NCBI RefSeq assembly: GCF_003985155.1
Contig: NZ_ML133695.1
Coordinates: 124,001 to 188,000 of the forward strand
Direction: 5' to 3'
DNA: 64,000 nucleotides
From: Rhizobium vallis
Lineage (GTDB): Bacteria > Pseudomonadota > Alphaproteobacteria > Rhizobiales > Rhizobiaceae
Shown piece after piece: positions 1 through 9,773 of the stretch. The notes under the pieces are model-generated. The model was not told the origin of the DNA. It ran no database searches and worked only from the letters and a program-made list of their open reading frames with translations. Within the stretch, counting starts at the first letter, position 1. Each line of letters begins with the position of its first letter. The translations under genes and the position numbers were made by a program.

Positions 1-308
1 CCCGGGAAGAGACCTTCGGGCCGGTCGCTCCCCTCTTCCGCTTCAAGGATGAGGCCGATGTGATTGCCCAGGCCAATGACACCGAGTTCGGCCTCGCCTC
101 CTATTTCTACGCCAAGGATCTTTCCCGTGTCTTCCGTGTCGCAGAAGCGCTGGAATACGGCATGGTCGGCGTCAACACCGGGCTGATCTCGACGGCCGAA
201 GCCCCCTTCGGCGGCGTCAAGCTCTCCGGCCTCGGCCGCGAAGGCTCGAAATACGGCATCGAGGAATTCACCGAAATCAAATATGTCTGCCTCGGCGGCA
301 TCGCCTGA
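1..308 (+). CDS. gabD: Succinate-semialdehyde dehydrogenase, C-terminal part (cut by window edge)
   Basis: The reading frame is open from base 3 to the stop at 306-308, so only the last ~101 residues are present. The visible part has the REETFGPV motif, then the NTGLIST and APFGGVKLSGLGREG blocks typical of the NAD(P)-dependent aldehyde dehydrogenase superfamily. The KLSGLGREGSKYGIEEF end is characteristic of the GabD group, which oxidises succinate semialdehyde to succinate in the cytoplasm (GABA shunt). The catalytic cysteine lies upstream and cannot be seen. The gene converges on the patatin-like gene with about 50 bp between them. A related aldehyde dehydrogenase of the same superfamily remains possible. 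Confidence 0.8.
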   Translation, partial: REETFGPVAPLFRFKDEADVIAQANDTEFGLASYFYAKDLSRVFRVAEALEYGMVGVNTGLISTAEAPFGGVKLSGLGREGSKYGIEEFTEIKYVCLGGIA

Positions 309-359
309 GGCCAGCGATCCGGTCGCCGAAGGACAAGAGATAGTTCTGCGCGTTCGCCC

Positions 360-3254
360 TCAGCGGGGCGCGCAGGACAGTCCTTCTCCGCTTTGCTTTG
401 CGGCAAGAGCGGCGAGCAGTTTTTTCCAGTTTTCGTCGTGTTTTGCGACATTATCTTGATCAGCCCAGGCCTTGACCGACCTGGCCGCGTCGCCGTCCTC
501 GTAGTTTTCCGCGATATCGCTGTGCAGCGCCAGGACCAGCGTTTCGACGTCCCGGGCAGAGAGGATTTCGGTCTGCGACGTGTTCTCCGGGTTGGTGAAG
601 GAGAGCGAATTGGGCAGCAGCCAATGCGTTCCGATCCCGCCGTCCCTGTAAACGCGCGGCATGGTGATCTCGTGGATGCTGACCTCCGAATGATGATCGC
701 AGTAGAGCTTCTCGATCGCCGCGCGAAGCTCCGTCTCCAGCCCGAGGCCGAGCTGGCCGCCGGCGCCGAGCACCGAGCCGAAACCAAAACTCTCGCTGTA
801 GCGGCCCGCCGAGGCCGAGACGTCGGCGATGACGACATGCAGCGGCGGCAGCGCCTGCGAGGGCGCCGACCGGAAGGCATCACGGATGGAATAGTAGAGC
901 GTCATGGCGCCACGGTTTTCGACAGCTCCGCCGTCGGTGACCCAGTATCGCTTCCCCATTTGGCCGGGGGTCTCGATGTCGATCGCCGCATCGGGAAAGA
1001 CCGGCGGAAAGTTTGCGCTGAGCGCCGCGGCGCGCCCGATCGATATGTCAGCATTGTCGAGCGTGACGAGCTGCATGTGCAGCGATCCGTCCTCCGGCGG
1101 AGGCGCCGGCGCGGCAAGATTGGTCAGCACCAGCCGCCCGCCCGCCTGCGCCGCATCCAGGAATTGGCGGCATTGCGTCGCCTTCTCGGGCAGCGAAAGG
1201 CTCGGATCGACGTCGCAGAAAGGGCTGTTGCCGGAAGAAGGGCGGTCGGCAGAAAAAGATCCGACAATCGCGGTGTTGAGCATCAGGCCGAAGGATGGCG
1301 CTTCCATCGTTGCGGCGCCCATCTCGCAGACGAACGATTCGGAGAGAATGGCGCCCAGTCTTGACCGCGCCGGGGTCCAACCGTTGGTGCTCTGATCCCC
1401 CGTCTTGGCTTCATGGCAGGCCGAAGACGCCCAGTGCCAGCGGCCGAAGGCGAAGCGCATGTCGCTCGCGCCATCGATCACCTGTTCGATGAAGGGCATT
1501 GCCATGGCCTGCGAGAAATCATCCCATGCCTTGACGTCCAGGGAGTCGCGCGGCCGGCGAAGTTCCTTCTCGTGAAGCGCGAAATAGCCGAGTGCGGCGC
1601 TGCCGCCCGACACGCCGCTGACCAGCATGACGTTGCAGATCTGGTCGTGTTCGGCCAGCCCCCGCAACAGCGAGGCGGTGTAGATCGCCGCCCGCGTGCC
1701 GCCGCCGGAGGCGACGACCGCAATTCTCGGCGTGGTGGGCTGGAGGGTCGCGCAGCTCTCGCCGTTGCGCTCACCGCTTGCAAACAAGAATGCTGCCGGC
1801 TGTTTGCCCACATGCCGTTCGGAACGGATCGCAAGTTCCGGCGGCTGGATCGCCCACAGGAAGCTGAAGGCAGCGGGACCACCGATCAGGCCATAGGCGA
1901 GAGCGCCGACGAGGGCGGGATAGACGAGCGTCGAACGCTGGAAATTGCGCAAGCTGGCAAGCAGGTCTCCTGCCGGAGCCTGATCGACGGGCAGGCGCTC
2001 CAGCTGCGCGCGAAACTGGGCGAGCAGTTCCGCCGGCGTCATGAACTGGATCGCCCTGTTCGACGCGGCCTTGGTCTGTCGCTGGTACCGATCCTCGTAG
2101 CGGCCCTCGATCTTCAGGCGTCCCGCGCCATGCAGCGCGATCGTCCGGCCCTGTTTCTGGACCGTGCTCAAAGTCTCGCTGCCTTCATAATCGTAAGCGA
2201 TTTCAACCGGCGTGATCACCTGGTGCTGCTTGTCAATGAGGCGCATGAGCCGGCGCGCGACGAAGTGATCGCACCAGAAGCCGTAGTACCAGGCGACGGC
2301 ATAGGCGAAGACGATGTAGCGCATGAGCGTCGTGTTGCCGTAGCCTCCGGAGCCGGCGTTGAAGAGATAGGTGATGTAATGGACATCGGCGAGGCGAAGC
2401 ACGGCGACGACGATGACGAGAACGCTGATGACCCGCTGCGGGCCGATGAAGAAGAGGCGTCCGATCGTCTGCAGGATTTCCATCAGCCGATCGAACAGGA
2501 TGCCGAGGAAAAGGGCGATCCATGCGACGGCGGCGGTCACGTAGAAAGCGTAGCCGAGATAGTGGTCCGGCACGAACAGGGTGAGCAGCGATCCGGGCAG
2601 AAGCAGCTCGACCGGATAGCGGATCGGCGCGATGAACAGGGCTGACGCCAGCGCGGCGATCGGCCCCCGGCCCATGAAATCGTATCGGTTCTTCGGCAGG
2701 AAGAGCTCCACCTTCGCCAGGCTGTCGGCAAGCCCGCCGCCTGCATTGGAGCGGAACAGGCTCCGCGAGAGCAGCCAGGCCGCCGGGAGCGCAAGAACGA
2801 GTGCGAAGACGATCGCCGCTCCGACATGCAGGCGGGGCCGCGCCGTCATCATGCCATAGGTTTCCGGGCGCGAATTGATGATGAGAAGCGCGGTAAGGAC
2901 CGCAAGGATGACGAGCTGCCCGGCCAGCAGATACTGGTTGAAGAGCGCCTGCCTGCTGGCGGCCGCATGCAACAGGAAAAGAAGCGCGAAACCGATGGCA
3001 AGCAGGCCGAGATTGCCCCAGCGCATATCGACGGTCGGGCCGAGCGCCATGGCAAGCGTCAGAATGGCCGCGAGCGCCGGCACGAACCAGGCATAACCGT
3101 CCGGGGCAAGCCATCGCCAGGCGAGGCGTCGGTTTGGCGGCAGCGGCTGGTTCAGCCAGGCATCGAATTCCCGCCACCATCGGACGAAGCGTCGAACCTG
3201 TTCGCCGAGCCAATTGTAGATGCTGGTTTCCCGATGGATGCGGTGTTCGTTCAT
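360..3254 (-). CDS. Membrane-anchored patatin-like phospholipase/lipid acyl hydrolase
   Basis: The 964-residue product has two halves. The first ~480 residues are rich in hydrophobic spans (roughly 8-9 predicted membrane segments, with a further one near 445-465). The second half is a patatin domain: the glycine-rich oxyanion loop GGGTRA near residue 514, the nucleophile elbow G-V-S549-G-G, and the catalytic aspartate D774 in a TDGGAVENRG motif. Patatins use a Ser-Asp dyad to hydrolyse acyl esters. It is the last gene of the leftward operon, 13 bp after the GMC oxidoreductase gene. Patatins of typical size are 250-400 residues, so the long membrane half is unusual. The substrate cannot be read from sequence; a lipid or hydrophobic ester is inferred. 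Confidence 0.82.
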   Translation of the reverse strand: MNEHRIHRETSIYNWLGEQVRRFVRWWREFDAWLNQPLPPNRRLAWRWLAPDGYAWFVPALAAILTLAMALGPTVDMRWGNLGLLAIGFALLFLLHAAASRQALFNQYLLAGQLVILAVLTALLIINSRPETYGMMTARPRLHVGAAIVFALVLALPAAWLLSRSLFRSNAGGGLADSLAKVELFLPKNRYDFMGRGPIAALASALFIAPIRYPVELLLPGSLLTLFVPDHYLGYAFYVTAAVAWIALFLGILFDRLMEILQTIGRLFFIGPQRVISVLVIVVAVLRLADVHYITYLFNAGSGGYGNTTLMRYIVFAYAVAWYYGFWCDHFVARRLMRLIDKQHQVITPVEIAYDYEGSETLSTVQKQGRTIALHGAGRLKIEGRYEDRYQRQTKAASNRAIQFMTPAELLAQFRAQLERLPVDQAPAGDLLASLRNFQRSTLVYPALVGALAYGLIGGPAAFSFLWAIQPPELAIRSERHVGKQPAAFLFASGERNGESCATLQPTTPRIAVVASGGGTRAAIYTASLLRGLAEHDQICNVMLVSGVSGGSAALGYFALHEKELRRPRDSLDVKAWDDFSQAMAMPFIEQVIDGASDMRFAFGRWHWASSACHEAKTGDQSTNGWTPARSRLGAILSESFVCEMGAATMEAPSFGLMLNTAIVGSFSADRPSSGNSPFCDVDPSLSLPEKATQCRQFLDAAQAGGRLVLTNLAAPAPPPEDGSLHMQLVTLDNADISIGRAAALSANFPPVFPDAAIDIETPGQMGKRYWVTDGGAVENRGAMTLYYSIRDAFRSAPSQALPPLHVVIADVSASAGRYSESFGFGSVLGAGGQLGLGLETELRAAIEKLYCDHHSEVSIHEITMPRVYRDGGIGTHWLLPNSLSFTNPENTSQTEILSARDVETLVLALHSDIAENYEDGDAARSVKAWADQDNVAKHDENWKKLLAALAAKQSGEGLSCAPR

Positions 3255-3267
3255 GACAGTGTTCCAA

Positions 3268-5061
3268 TCAGCTGTCGGCGAGAATGACGTCGGCCGCCTT
3301 CTCGGCGATCATGTAGACGGCAGTGGCAAGGAAGTAGCCGGGAATGCGGGGAAAGACGGAAGCATCGACGACGCGCAGACCTTCGATGCCGTGCACCCGG
3401 AAGCGGCTGTCGAGCACACCACCACCTTCGCGGGGGCCGATGGCGCAGGTGCCGCAGGCATGGTGGCCCCAGGCGTTTTCGGCGACGTAGCGACGAAGCG
3501 CATCGTCGCTCTCGTTTTGCCGGCCGGGCTCCTCTTCGCTTGTGATGAGACCGTCCATCGCATCGTTGACCTTCCTGACGAAGCGGATGGCATGGACGAC
3601 CGCATCGAGATCGAGGTCGTAATTGCCGGTTCCCTCGAAGAAGGAGTGAAACATTACGGCAGGCAGGGTCGCGGGATCGGCGCTTCGCAGCCGCACCGTT
3701 CCACCCTGGTTTTCGGTATAGGCCTTGAGGATCGCCCAGGTCATGTAATCCGGCTTGCGGATGCGCTCGGAATAGCCGGGATAATAGCCGCGGAAATCGG
3801 CCAGCAGCGAAAAGCAATGCAGGTCCGGCTCCGTGAGCGTGTCGCGGGATTTGAGCGTCAGGGAAAACATGACGCCGTTGCTCGTATAGTTGCCGATCCT
3901 GAATCTGCGCCAGCGCCGGTAATGGGCGTCGCGGGTCGTATAGGTGACACCCTTCAGCGCCGACCATGGTTCGGTGACCCGGCTGACGACACCGACCTCG
4001 TAGCGATCCTGCAGGTTCCGTCCGACGCCGGGAAGCGCTTCCACGACACGAATCTTGTGCTTCTTGAGATGGCCGGGATCGCCGATGCCCGACAGCATCA
4101 GAAGCTGCGGCGAGGCGAAGGCGCCGCCTGCGAGGATGATCTCCCGGCCGGCCCGGATGATCTCCTCGCGCCCTTCCCCGTCGATGCAGCGAACTGCGAC
4201 CGCCCGTTTGCCTTCGAATTCGATACGCGTAACCGTGGTGTTGAGGCGAAGCGTCAAACGGTCGGGATGCCGTTTCATTACCTCGAGCAGCCGCTCGCGC
4301 GGCCCGTGCCTGACGTGACGGCGCGTCGAAAGCGGGGTGACGCGCACGCCGCAGGCGCCAATGTTCCAGTTGCGATTGTCGTTGGGATCGATCTCGGTCG
4401 TCTCCCAGTCGGAGCCCCGCTTGCCGAAGGCATCGGCGGCCGCACCGACGCAGCGAAGCAGAGCCCGCCACAGCGGCCAATCGCGCAAAGCTCGCAGCGG
4501 CAGAGCGCGCTCCGTCGTCATCCATCCCCACCAACCATGGCCGGTCGGATTGAATCCCGTTACGGCGGCGAGCCACCGCCACAGGAAGAAGCGGTAGCGG
4601 CAGCGCTCGATGCGCTCGAAATAGCGCTGCATGTGCGAGGCCTTCCAGCTTTCGTCGCCGGTAATCGCAAAGATGTGGTTCCAGTCGCAATGATTGGGCC
4701 GGACGATGATCATCGCGTGATGGGCGGTGCAGCCGCCGAGCCCGCGCACGCGCGGATAAAGCACGCCGTCCTTTTCCCTGGAGTAGCGCCAGTCGCGCTC
4801 CTGCATCTCCTGATTTTCGTAGTGGCGCACCCAATGGTTCTCGGCCATGCCGGGATGTTCCGAGGCGAAGGCATGAAAGGCCGGCACGCGGGAAGCATCG
4901 GCAAGCGGCATGTCGGAACTGTCGTCCACCGTGGCCAGCGGATCGCCGCCGGCTTCGATGACGAGCACGGTCCGGCCCTCTTCGGCGAGCCGCGCGGCGA
5001 GGACGGCGCCGCCCGCCCCGCTGCCGATGACGATATAATCGTGGGTCGGCGCGCCGGACAT
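3268..5061 (-). CDS. GMC-family FAD-dependent oxidoreductase
   Basis: The 597-residue product starts with an ADP-binding beta-alpha-beta fold (IVIGSGAGGAVLAARLAEEG, then VIEAGG). It continues with the GMC signature-like YPRVRGLGGCTAHHAMI and ends with the WGHHACGTCAIG block that holds the active-site histidine, followed by VVDASVFPRIPGYF. GMC enzymes oxidise alcohols (choline, sterols, sugars, polyols) with FAD. The ATG at 5061 was chosen because the longer frame would run into the upstream gene; it lies 2 bp after that gene's stop, indicating translational coupling. No signal peptide is visible, so it is probably cytoplasmic. Within this operon it could oxidise an alcohol released by the neighbouring enzymes (inference). 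Confidence 0.85.
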   Translation of the reverse strand: MSGAPTHDYIVIGSGAGGAVLAARLAEEGRTVLVIEAGGDPLATVDDSSDMPLADASRVPAFHAFASEHPGMAENHWVRHYENQEMQERDWRYSREKDGVLYPRVRGLGGCTAHHAMIIVRPNHCDWNHIFAITGDESWKASHMQRYFERIERCRYRFFLWRWLAAVTGFNPTGHGWWGWMTTERALPLRALRDWPLWRALLRCVGAAADAFGKRGSDWETTEIDPNDNRNWNIGACGVRVTPLSTRRHVRHGPRERLLEVMKRHPDRLTLRLNTTVTRIEFEGKRAVAVRCIDGEGREEIIRAGREIILAGGAFASPQLLMLSGIGDPGHLKKHKIRVVEALPGVGRNLQDRYEVGVVSRVTEPWSALKGVTYTTRDAHYRRWRRFRIGNYTSNGVMFSLTLKSRDTLTEPDLHCFSLLADFRGYYPGYSERIRKPDYMTWAILKAYTENQGGTVRLRSADPATLPAVMFHSFFEGTGNYDLDLDAVVHAIRFVRKVNDAMDGLITSEEEPGRQNESDDALRRYVAENAWGHHACGTCAIGPREGGGVLDSRFRVHGIEGLRVVDASVFPRIPGYFLATAVYMIAEKAADVILADS

Positions 5062-5063
5062 GG

Positions 5064-7853
5064 TCAGAACTGCTTTAGATAGGAAATCAGGGCATTCTTG
5101 TCCGATTGCGGCAGAGCAGCGCCGAAGCTGTGCCCGCCATTGACGACGTAATCCGGGCACTTGCTCAAGCCCACCAGGCGGTCGATGAGCTTGGTATCGC
5201 GCACCACCTTCTCGGCTTTGGCAAGCACGGCGGGATCGGCAAGCTCCTCCGGCGTGCATTGCCCGCCGAGCTCGGAAAAGGCCCCGATCAGCGCCGGGCC
5301 GTTGGCGATCAGGCGCTTGTAATTAGCAAGCTTGTCCTCGTCGTCATTGTCGGGCAGCAGCTCCGTATTGGTCAGCGCGTTGACGGGGAAACCGGCCGGG
5401 AACGGGCCGACGGTGATCGAGCCGTCCTTCTTGAAGGCCCAGCCGGCAACCTTGTTCATCAGGCCGGTGAAGGGCCTGACCTTGTCGGGCACGAAGCCTG
5501 CCGGGACGATGAGGCAGGAGGGAGCGCTGGTGCGGTAGATATAGCCCGGCACCGGCGCCTCGGTCATCTTGTCCATGCGGCGCGTCTGCGGCGAGAGCAT
5601 CTGGCGGATGGAGCGGTCGAAAACCCCAAGCCTGTTTTCGACGCAGGGCAGATAGGGATCGCCGGCATCCGCCGCCGGGCAGGCGGTGCCGCGACCACCG
5701 CCGTAGCCGCCGGCATAGCTTTGATTGTAGTAGTCGGTTCCGTAATAGCTGTCCTCGTGGCCGACCGAATTGTTGAGCAGGAAGGGCGCTGTCGACCAGA
5801 GGCTGACGAGCGAGGGCGGCCTCAGATAGCCGCGGCCGTTGCCTCCCGCCTGCAGTGGCGTTGCCGCCCCGGAAACCGGATGATTGACGGTCACCTCATG
5901 CGGCGGCGGCAGCGACTTGTAGGTGGAAGAGGTGAAATTGTCCCAGATGTCGCCGGAAAGCCCGTTTGTGGCGATCGCGCTGCAGGCATTGGTGCGCACG
6001 ACATCCATCGGCACGCGCCGTTCCGTCGAGAGGTAATTGCCGTCGAGGAAATCCTTTCCATCGGCATCCTTTTCGGTGACGAGCTTGACCATGCCGGCCT
6101 TGAAGGCATCCGATTGCGCCCAGGCCCAATAGCGGTCCCAGCATTCGCGATAGTGCGGGCCGGACCCGCCGCCTGCGCAGATGCCCTGATCGACGCCGAG
6201 ATCCGGCGCCGGCACCGGCTGCTTGCTCGAATGGCAGGCGGCGCAGTTTTCGGCAAAGACGATCTTGCCGCGCTCGACCTCGGCCGGATCGCGTGCTTCG
6301 AGCACCTTTGCTCCGACCGGCGTGTCCTTGAGGTGATCGGCGCGGGCGGCAACCAGGAAGAAGATCGCCATATCAGGCGTCATTGCTTCGGTCGCCTGCC
6401 AGTAGACGGAGTTCTTCTCAGCGTCGGCGATGCGGATCGGCGAGATCTTCTGTCCGCCGAGGAAGGGGCGGAAATGCAGCAGCCATTCCTCGCTGAAGAG
6501 GCCGATATTGAGATAGACGCGATTGAGCGCGCCGAGCGTGCCGACGGAATCGGCGCCGTCCTTGAGCACGCGCATCGAGGCGACCGTGCCGGTCGCCTTG
6601 TCGTAAAGCGAACCGAAGGCCGCGGTCTGCGGATAGTCCTGCGCCTGCTTGTTGTCCTTCTCGTCTCCCTTGATGATTTCCTTGCCCGTCTTCGCCCCGA
6701 TGCGCAGCCGCTCCAAGACGTCGTAGACGGCGTTCATCGTGCGGGGGTTGTTCATGTAATCGCTGGAGACAAGTGAGGTATCGAGCGAACCTGGCGGGTT
6801 CGTATGGAACAGCTGGAAGAGGAAGTTCGCCTCGTTCGGGGCTGGCTCTCCCGGCGTCGCGCGCGGTTTGGTGTTCCAGAAGAAGATGCGGTCAACCCAG
6901 AAATACTGGGCGCCGGGATTGGAGGAGATTTCAGAAAATTCCGGGCGCTCGACATTCTTCGGCGGATTGATCGGATTGGGACCGACATGGCAGAAGGCGC
7001 AGGACATGCCGACGCGATAGGGACGCACGAGATCCTTGTCGTTGTAATAGGACGGATCGGTGTAGTAGCGCAGCGCATCCCAATGTTCGGCGGCCTTGCT
7101 GTCGAAATCGGGATTGGGGAAGAGACGCAGGCCCATCACGCCCGTCGGCTCGCCATAATAAGAGCCGACCGGGATTTTCTTGTCTTCGCCCTTCACCTTG
7201 ACCGTAGTGCCGCGCGCGCCGATCTGGACGCCGGGATAGCGGGCATCGGCCTCGGCATTGCCGCCGAAACTATCGGCTGCGCAGTCCGTTTTGCGCTGAT
7301 CGAGCCACAGCCCCCAATGATTGGGATCGGCGCCTTTCGGGGTGTCGAAGCAGGGTTCGTTGACGAGCCCGAGATAGCGGAAGCGGTTGTCGCGGCCATA
7401 GGCCATCGTCGGGTAGGAGGAGACGGTCTTCAGGAGATCGAAGGAACCGATCGTTGCGCGGGCGGCGAAATCCCAGAAGCGGTCGTTGCCGCCGGTCCAG
7501 ACGATCCAGGCGTTCTGTCCGCGGATCGCCGCCTTGCGGACGGCCTCCGGATCGAGCCCGGTGGCGGTGGCGACTTCCTTGATCTCGGGGGGATAATCGG
7601 CGCCGGCTGCCGGCGGCAGCAATAGGCCCTTGTCCATGGCCGCGAAGTAAGGCTCGCCCGCCCCGGGAAATTCCTCGACCGTGCGATGGACTTTCTTCGC
7701 CTCATCCTCGACATGGCCGAACTGGCTCGCATCCGGCTCGATCAGCCACCAGACGATGAGCGCAACCGCAGCGATGGCGATGACGGCGAGGGTGACGACG
7801 GCCGCCACGATCCAGGCGAAAAACCGCACGATGCGCTGTCTGACGTTTGCCAT
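5064..7853 (-). CDS. Large membrane-anchored diheme cytochrome c-like protein (929 aa)
   Basis: The product starts at the ATG at 7853, giving an uncleaved-looking N-terminal membrane anchor (residues ~8-37) and a long exported domain. Two haem c sites are present: C285-A-F-C-H289 and C537-A-A-C-H541. A late segment with SLWSTAPFLLNNSVG corresponds to the PYLHNGSVPTL block of the two smaller cytochromes in the operon, so the three appear related. It is roughly twice their size, with long inserted stretches between and after the haem sites. The smaller relatives recall RoxA/RoxB-type diheme oxygenases and MauG/cytochrome c peroxidases; which chemistry applies here is unknown. The downstream GMC gene begins 2 bp after the stop. 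Confidence 0.75.
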   Translation of the reverse strand: MANVRQRIVRFFAWIVAAVVTLAVIAIAAVALIVWWLIEPDASQFGHVEDEAKKVHRTVEEFPGAGEPYFAAMDKGLLLPPAAGADYPPEIKEVATATGLDPEAVRKAAIRGQNAWIVWTGGNDRFWDFAARATIGSFDLLKTVSSYPTMAYGRDNRFRYLGLVNEPCFDTPKGADPNHWGLWLDQRKTDCAADSFGGNAEADARYPGVQIGARGTTVKVKGEDKKIPVGSYYGEPTGVMGLRLFPNPDFDSKAAEHWDALRYYTDPSYYNDKDLVRPYRVGMSCAFCHVGPNPINPPKNVERPEFSEISSNPGAQYFWVDRIFFWNTKPRATPGEPAPNEANFLFQLFHTNPPGSLDTSLVSSDYMNNPRTMNAVYDVLERLRIGAKTGKEIIKGDEKDNKQAQDYPQTAAFGSLYDKATGTVASMRVLKDGADSVGTLGALNRVYLNIGLFSEEWLLHFRPFLGGQKISPIRIADAEKNSVYWQATEAMTPDMAIFFLVAARADHLKDTPVGAKVLEARDPAEVERGKIVFAENCAACHSSKQPVPAPDLGVDQGICAGGGSGPHYRECWDRYWAWAQSDAFKAGMVKLVTEKDADGKDFLDGNYLSTERRVPMDVVRTNACSAIATNGLSGDIWDNFTSSTYKSLPPPHEVTVNHPVSGAATPLQAGGNGRGYLRPPSLVSLWSTAPFLLNNSVGHEDSYYGTDYYNQSYAGGYGGGRGTACPAADAGDPYLPCVENRLGVFDRSIRQMLSPQTRRMDKMTEAPVPGYIYRTSAPSCLIVPAGFVPDKVRPFTGLMNKVAGWAFKKDGSITVGPFPAGFPVNALTNTELLPDNDDEDKLANYKRLIANGPALIGAFSELGGQCTPEELADPAVLAKAEKVVRDTKLIDRLVGLSKCPDYVVNGGHSFGAALPQSDKNALISYLKQF

Positions 7854-7869
7854 TGCCCCCTCCTGATGG

Positions 7870-9345
7870 TCAAAGTGTCTTGAGATAGGAAAGCAGCTGC
7901 TCCTTCGCCTCGGCGGGCAGATCCGTGCCCCAGAGGTGGCCACCATTGCCGTTGCCCGGAAGGCTCGTATCGTAGAGCGTGCCGTAGCGTTGCCCCGGCG
8001 TATCGGGCGCGCTCATGAAGCCGCCATTTTCGGCATCCACCAGATCGTAGCCGCGGTAGAACCGCGCCGGCCGCTCGGCCGGCGGAAGCAGCAGCGCCCG
8101 CAATGTCGGAACGCTGCCATTATGCAGGTAAGGGCCGCGTAGCCAGAGGCCGCCGAGGCTTGTCGCGACATAGCCGTCGGTCTTCTGGAAATTGGCAAAG
8201 CCCCAGGCATATCCAGGCTCATAGACCGCATAACGGTCGCGGGCCGCGGGCGTCCACATATCCAAGCGATGGCGGTCCGTGCCGAGTTCGACGATCGAGA
8301 TCGGCGTGCGGAAGCGCGCGCCCTTGGCATCGTGGCAGACGGCGCATTGCGAGACATAGATCGCACGGCCGGCATCAACCGCCGCCGCATCGACATGATA
8401 GGGATCGCCTTCGGGCCTCAGCGGAGAAAAGGGCGAGGGCGGCGGCCCCTGCAGGCGGACGAAATCCGTGATGCGGCGAAGGCCCTCTTCGGTTCCGCCA
8501 TAGGATTTGTAGGTCATGCCGTCGCCGATCGCGCCCGAAACCACCGTCTCGTAGAGATCGGTCTGCAAGCCGTCCCAATGCAGCGAGAAGCGGCGCGTAT
8601 TGGTGGCGGCGACATCGGCAAGCGACCAGAGCGGCATCATGTCGGAATTGCCGATCGTGTGGTCGTCGGCAAGATGCAAATTCTGGAACTTGACCGGGTT
8701 GAAAGGATCGATCCGGCCCGGACCCCAGTCCGGTCTGTCCTTCATCCAGGCAAACTGCCGCCCCTGTTCCTGGAGGGCGGACCGGGTCGCGGGGATCAGG
8801 ACGAAGCGATAGAGCGCCCGCTCCCAGAGCGGCATGTCGTAGATCCTGCCGATCTCCGTCATCACCCGGTCGGCGGTGAAACGCGGATCGGCGCCGACAT
8901 CGATGAGGAAGCGGATATAGGCCTGCGGGTTGACCCTCGTCCCCGGACCCGCATCGACCAGCCGCGCCGGTTCGTCGGCGCGCAGCCGATAGCTGCCCTG
9001 GTGGCAGAAGGCGCAGTTCGGCGCGACGCGCTCGATGACGCCGAGCGTCTTGACCGACAAGCCCACAGAAACCTCGTCGCCGGCGCGCCAGTAGAGCCCG
9101 AAAGCGCGGTAGCCGTCCGCATTGGCCGGCAGATGGTCGGGGAAGAGCTGCGGCAGGACGCGCCAGATCCAGTAGGGAATTCCCTGTGCCTCTTCGTTGC
9201 CGATCGAACCGTGATTGAAGACCTCGGCGAGATCATTCGTCCTCGCCTGGGCGACCGGCCGGAAGAGCAGGAAGAACAGCGCGAAGGCGCCGACGACGAG
9301 CAGGATCAGAAGCGCGAAAAGCCATTTCCAGAAGACGCGCCTCAT
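7870..9345 (-). CDS. Diheme cytochrome c, RoxA-like (491 aa)
   Basis: The start MRRVFWKW at 9345 gives a basic N-terminus and a membrane/signal segment (residues ~5-26), consistent with export to the periplasm. Two haem-binding sites are seen, C111-A-F-C-H and C334-A-V-C-H. The protein also has the motifs HGSIGNEEAQGIPYW, WGPGRIDPFNP, HWDG and PYLHNGSVPTL, shared with the paralogue at 9770-11296. The haem spacing of ~220 residues and the PYLHNGSVPTL block are reminiscent of the RoxA family of extracellular diheme dioxygenases that cleave polyisoprene; this is a family resemblance recalled by eye. It overlaps the small membrane protein gene by 4 bp (ATGA). Confidence 0.75.
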   Translation of the reverse strand: MRRVFWKWLFALLILLVVGAFALFFLLFRPVAQARTNDLAEVFNHGSIGNEEAQGIPYWIWRVLPQLFPDHLPANADGYRAFGLYWRAGDEVSVGLSVKTLGVIERVAPNCAFCHQGSYRLRADEPARLVDAGPGTRVNPQAYIRFLIDVGADPRFTADRVMTEIGRIYDMPLWERALYRFVLIPATRSALQEQGRQFAWMKDRPDWGPGRIDPFNPVKFQNLHLADDHTIGNSDMMPLWSLADVAATNTRRFSLHWDGLQTDLYETVVSGAIGDGMTYKSYGGTEEGLRRITDFVRLQGPPPSPFSPLRPEGDPYHVDAAAVDAGRAIYVSQCAVCHDAKGARFRTPISIVELGTDRHRLDMWTPAARDRYAVYEPGYAWGFANFQKTDGYVATSLGGLWLRGPYLHNGSVPTLRALLLPPAERPARFYRGYDLVDAENGGFMSAPDTPGQRYGTLYDTSLPGNGNGGHLWGTDLPAEAKEQLLSYLKTL

Positions 9346-9773
9346 GCCTGTCTCCCTTCGGAGATATTCTGTTCGAGCCGCAGGATGCGCAGCAGGCAGA
9401 AGAGCGTCGCAATGCCGATCGAGCCGTCGAGAAAGACGCCGGCGAGATAGCCGATCGGCTGGCCGAAGACGAAGACGGCGAGAAAGAAGAAGACCGTGCC
9501 GAGCGTGCGGGAAGGAAAGACCGCGAGCCAGGCGAAAACGCGATAACGGTCGATATCGAGCGTCGCCGGAATGTAGAAGATCGACAGGATTCCGAGCAGC
9601 AGGCCTGCAAATCGCGGCCAGATCAGCTGGTTGACGGTGATGCCGAAGAGACCGAGGATCCATTCCGGACAGAAGATGAGCGGCAGGACGAAGGCGAAGT
9701 TCAGAATGATGCCGATCCAGACGAGGACCGCATGCCGTGCCTTCCATTTGCTGAGCGATCGCGACTGGGTCAT
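9342..9773 (-). CDS. Small four-helix membrane protein, function unknown
   Basis: The 143-residue product has about four hydrophobic segments (near residues 16-35, 50-68, 80-100 and 104-125) and no recognisable catalytic motif. Its gene is locked into the operon by 4-bp ATGA overlaps on both sides, which suggests it is made in step with the two flanking diheme cytochromes. It might anchor them or help their assembly or electron transfer, but that is inference from position only. The topology resembles small DoxX-like or uncharacterised membrane proteins, without a firm match. Confidence 0.7.
   Translation of the reverse strand: MTQSRSLSKWKARHAVLVWIGIILNFAFVLPLIFCPEWILGLFGITVNQLIWPRFAGLLLGILSIFYIPATLDIDRYRVFAWLAVFPSRTLGTVFFFLAVFVFGQPIGYLAGVFLDGSIGIATLFCLLRILRLEQNISEGRQA

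Noticed and set aside
393..2645. Long plus-strand frames opposite the patatin gene, and similar long antisense frames throughout
   Set aside because: They are shadows produced by high third-position GC; their translations are Arg/Ala-rich without domains, while the opposite strand has clear families.
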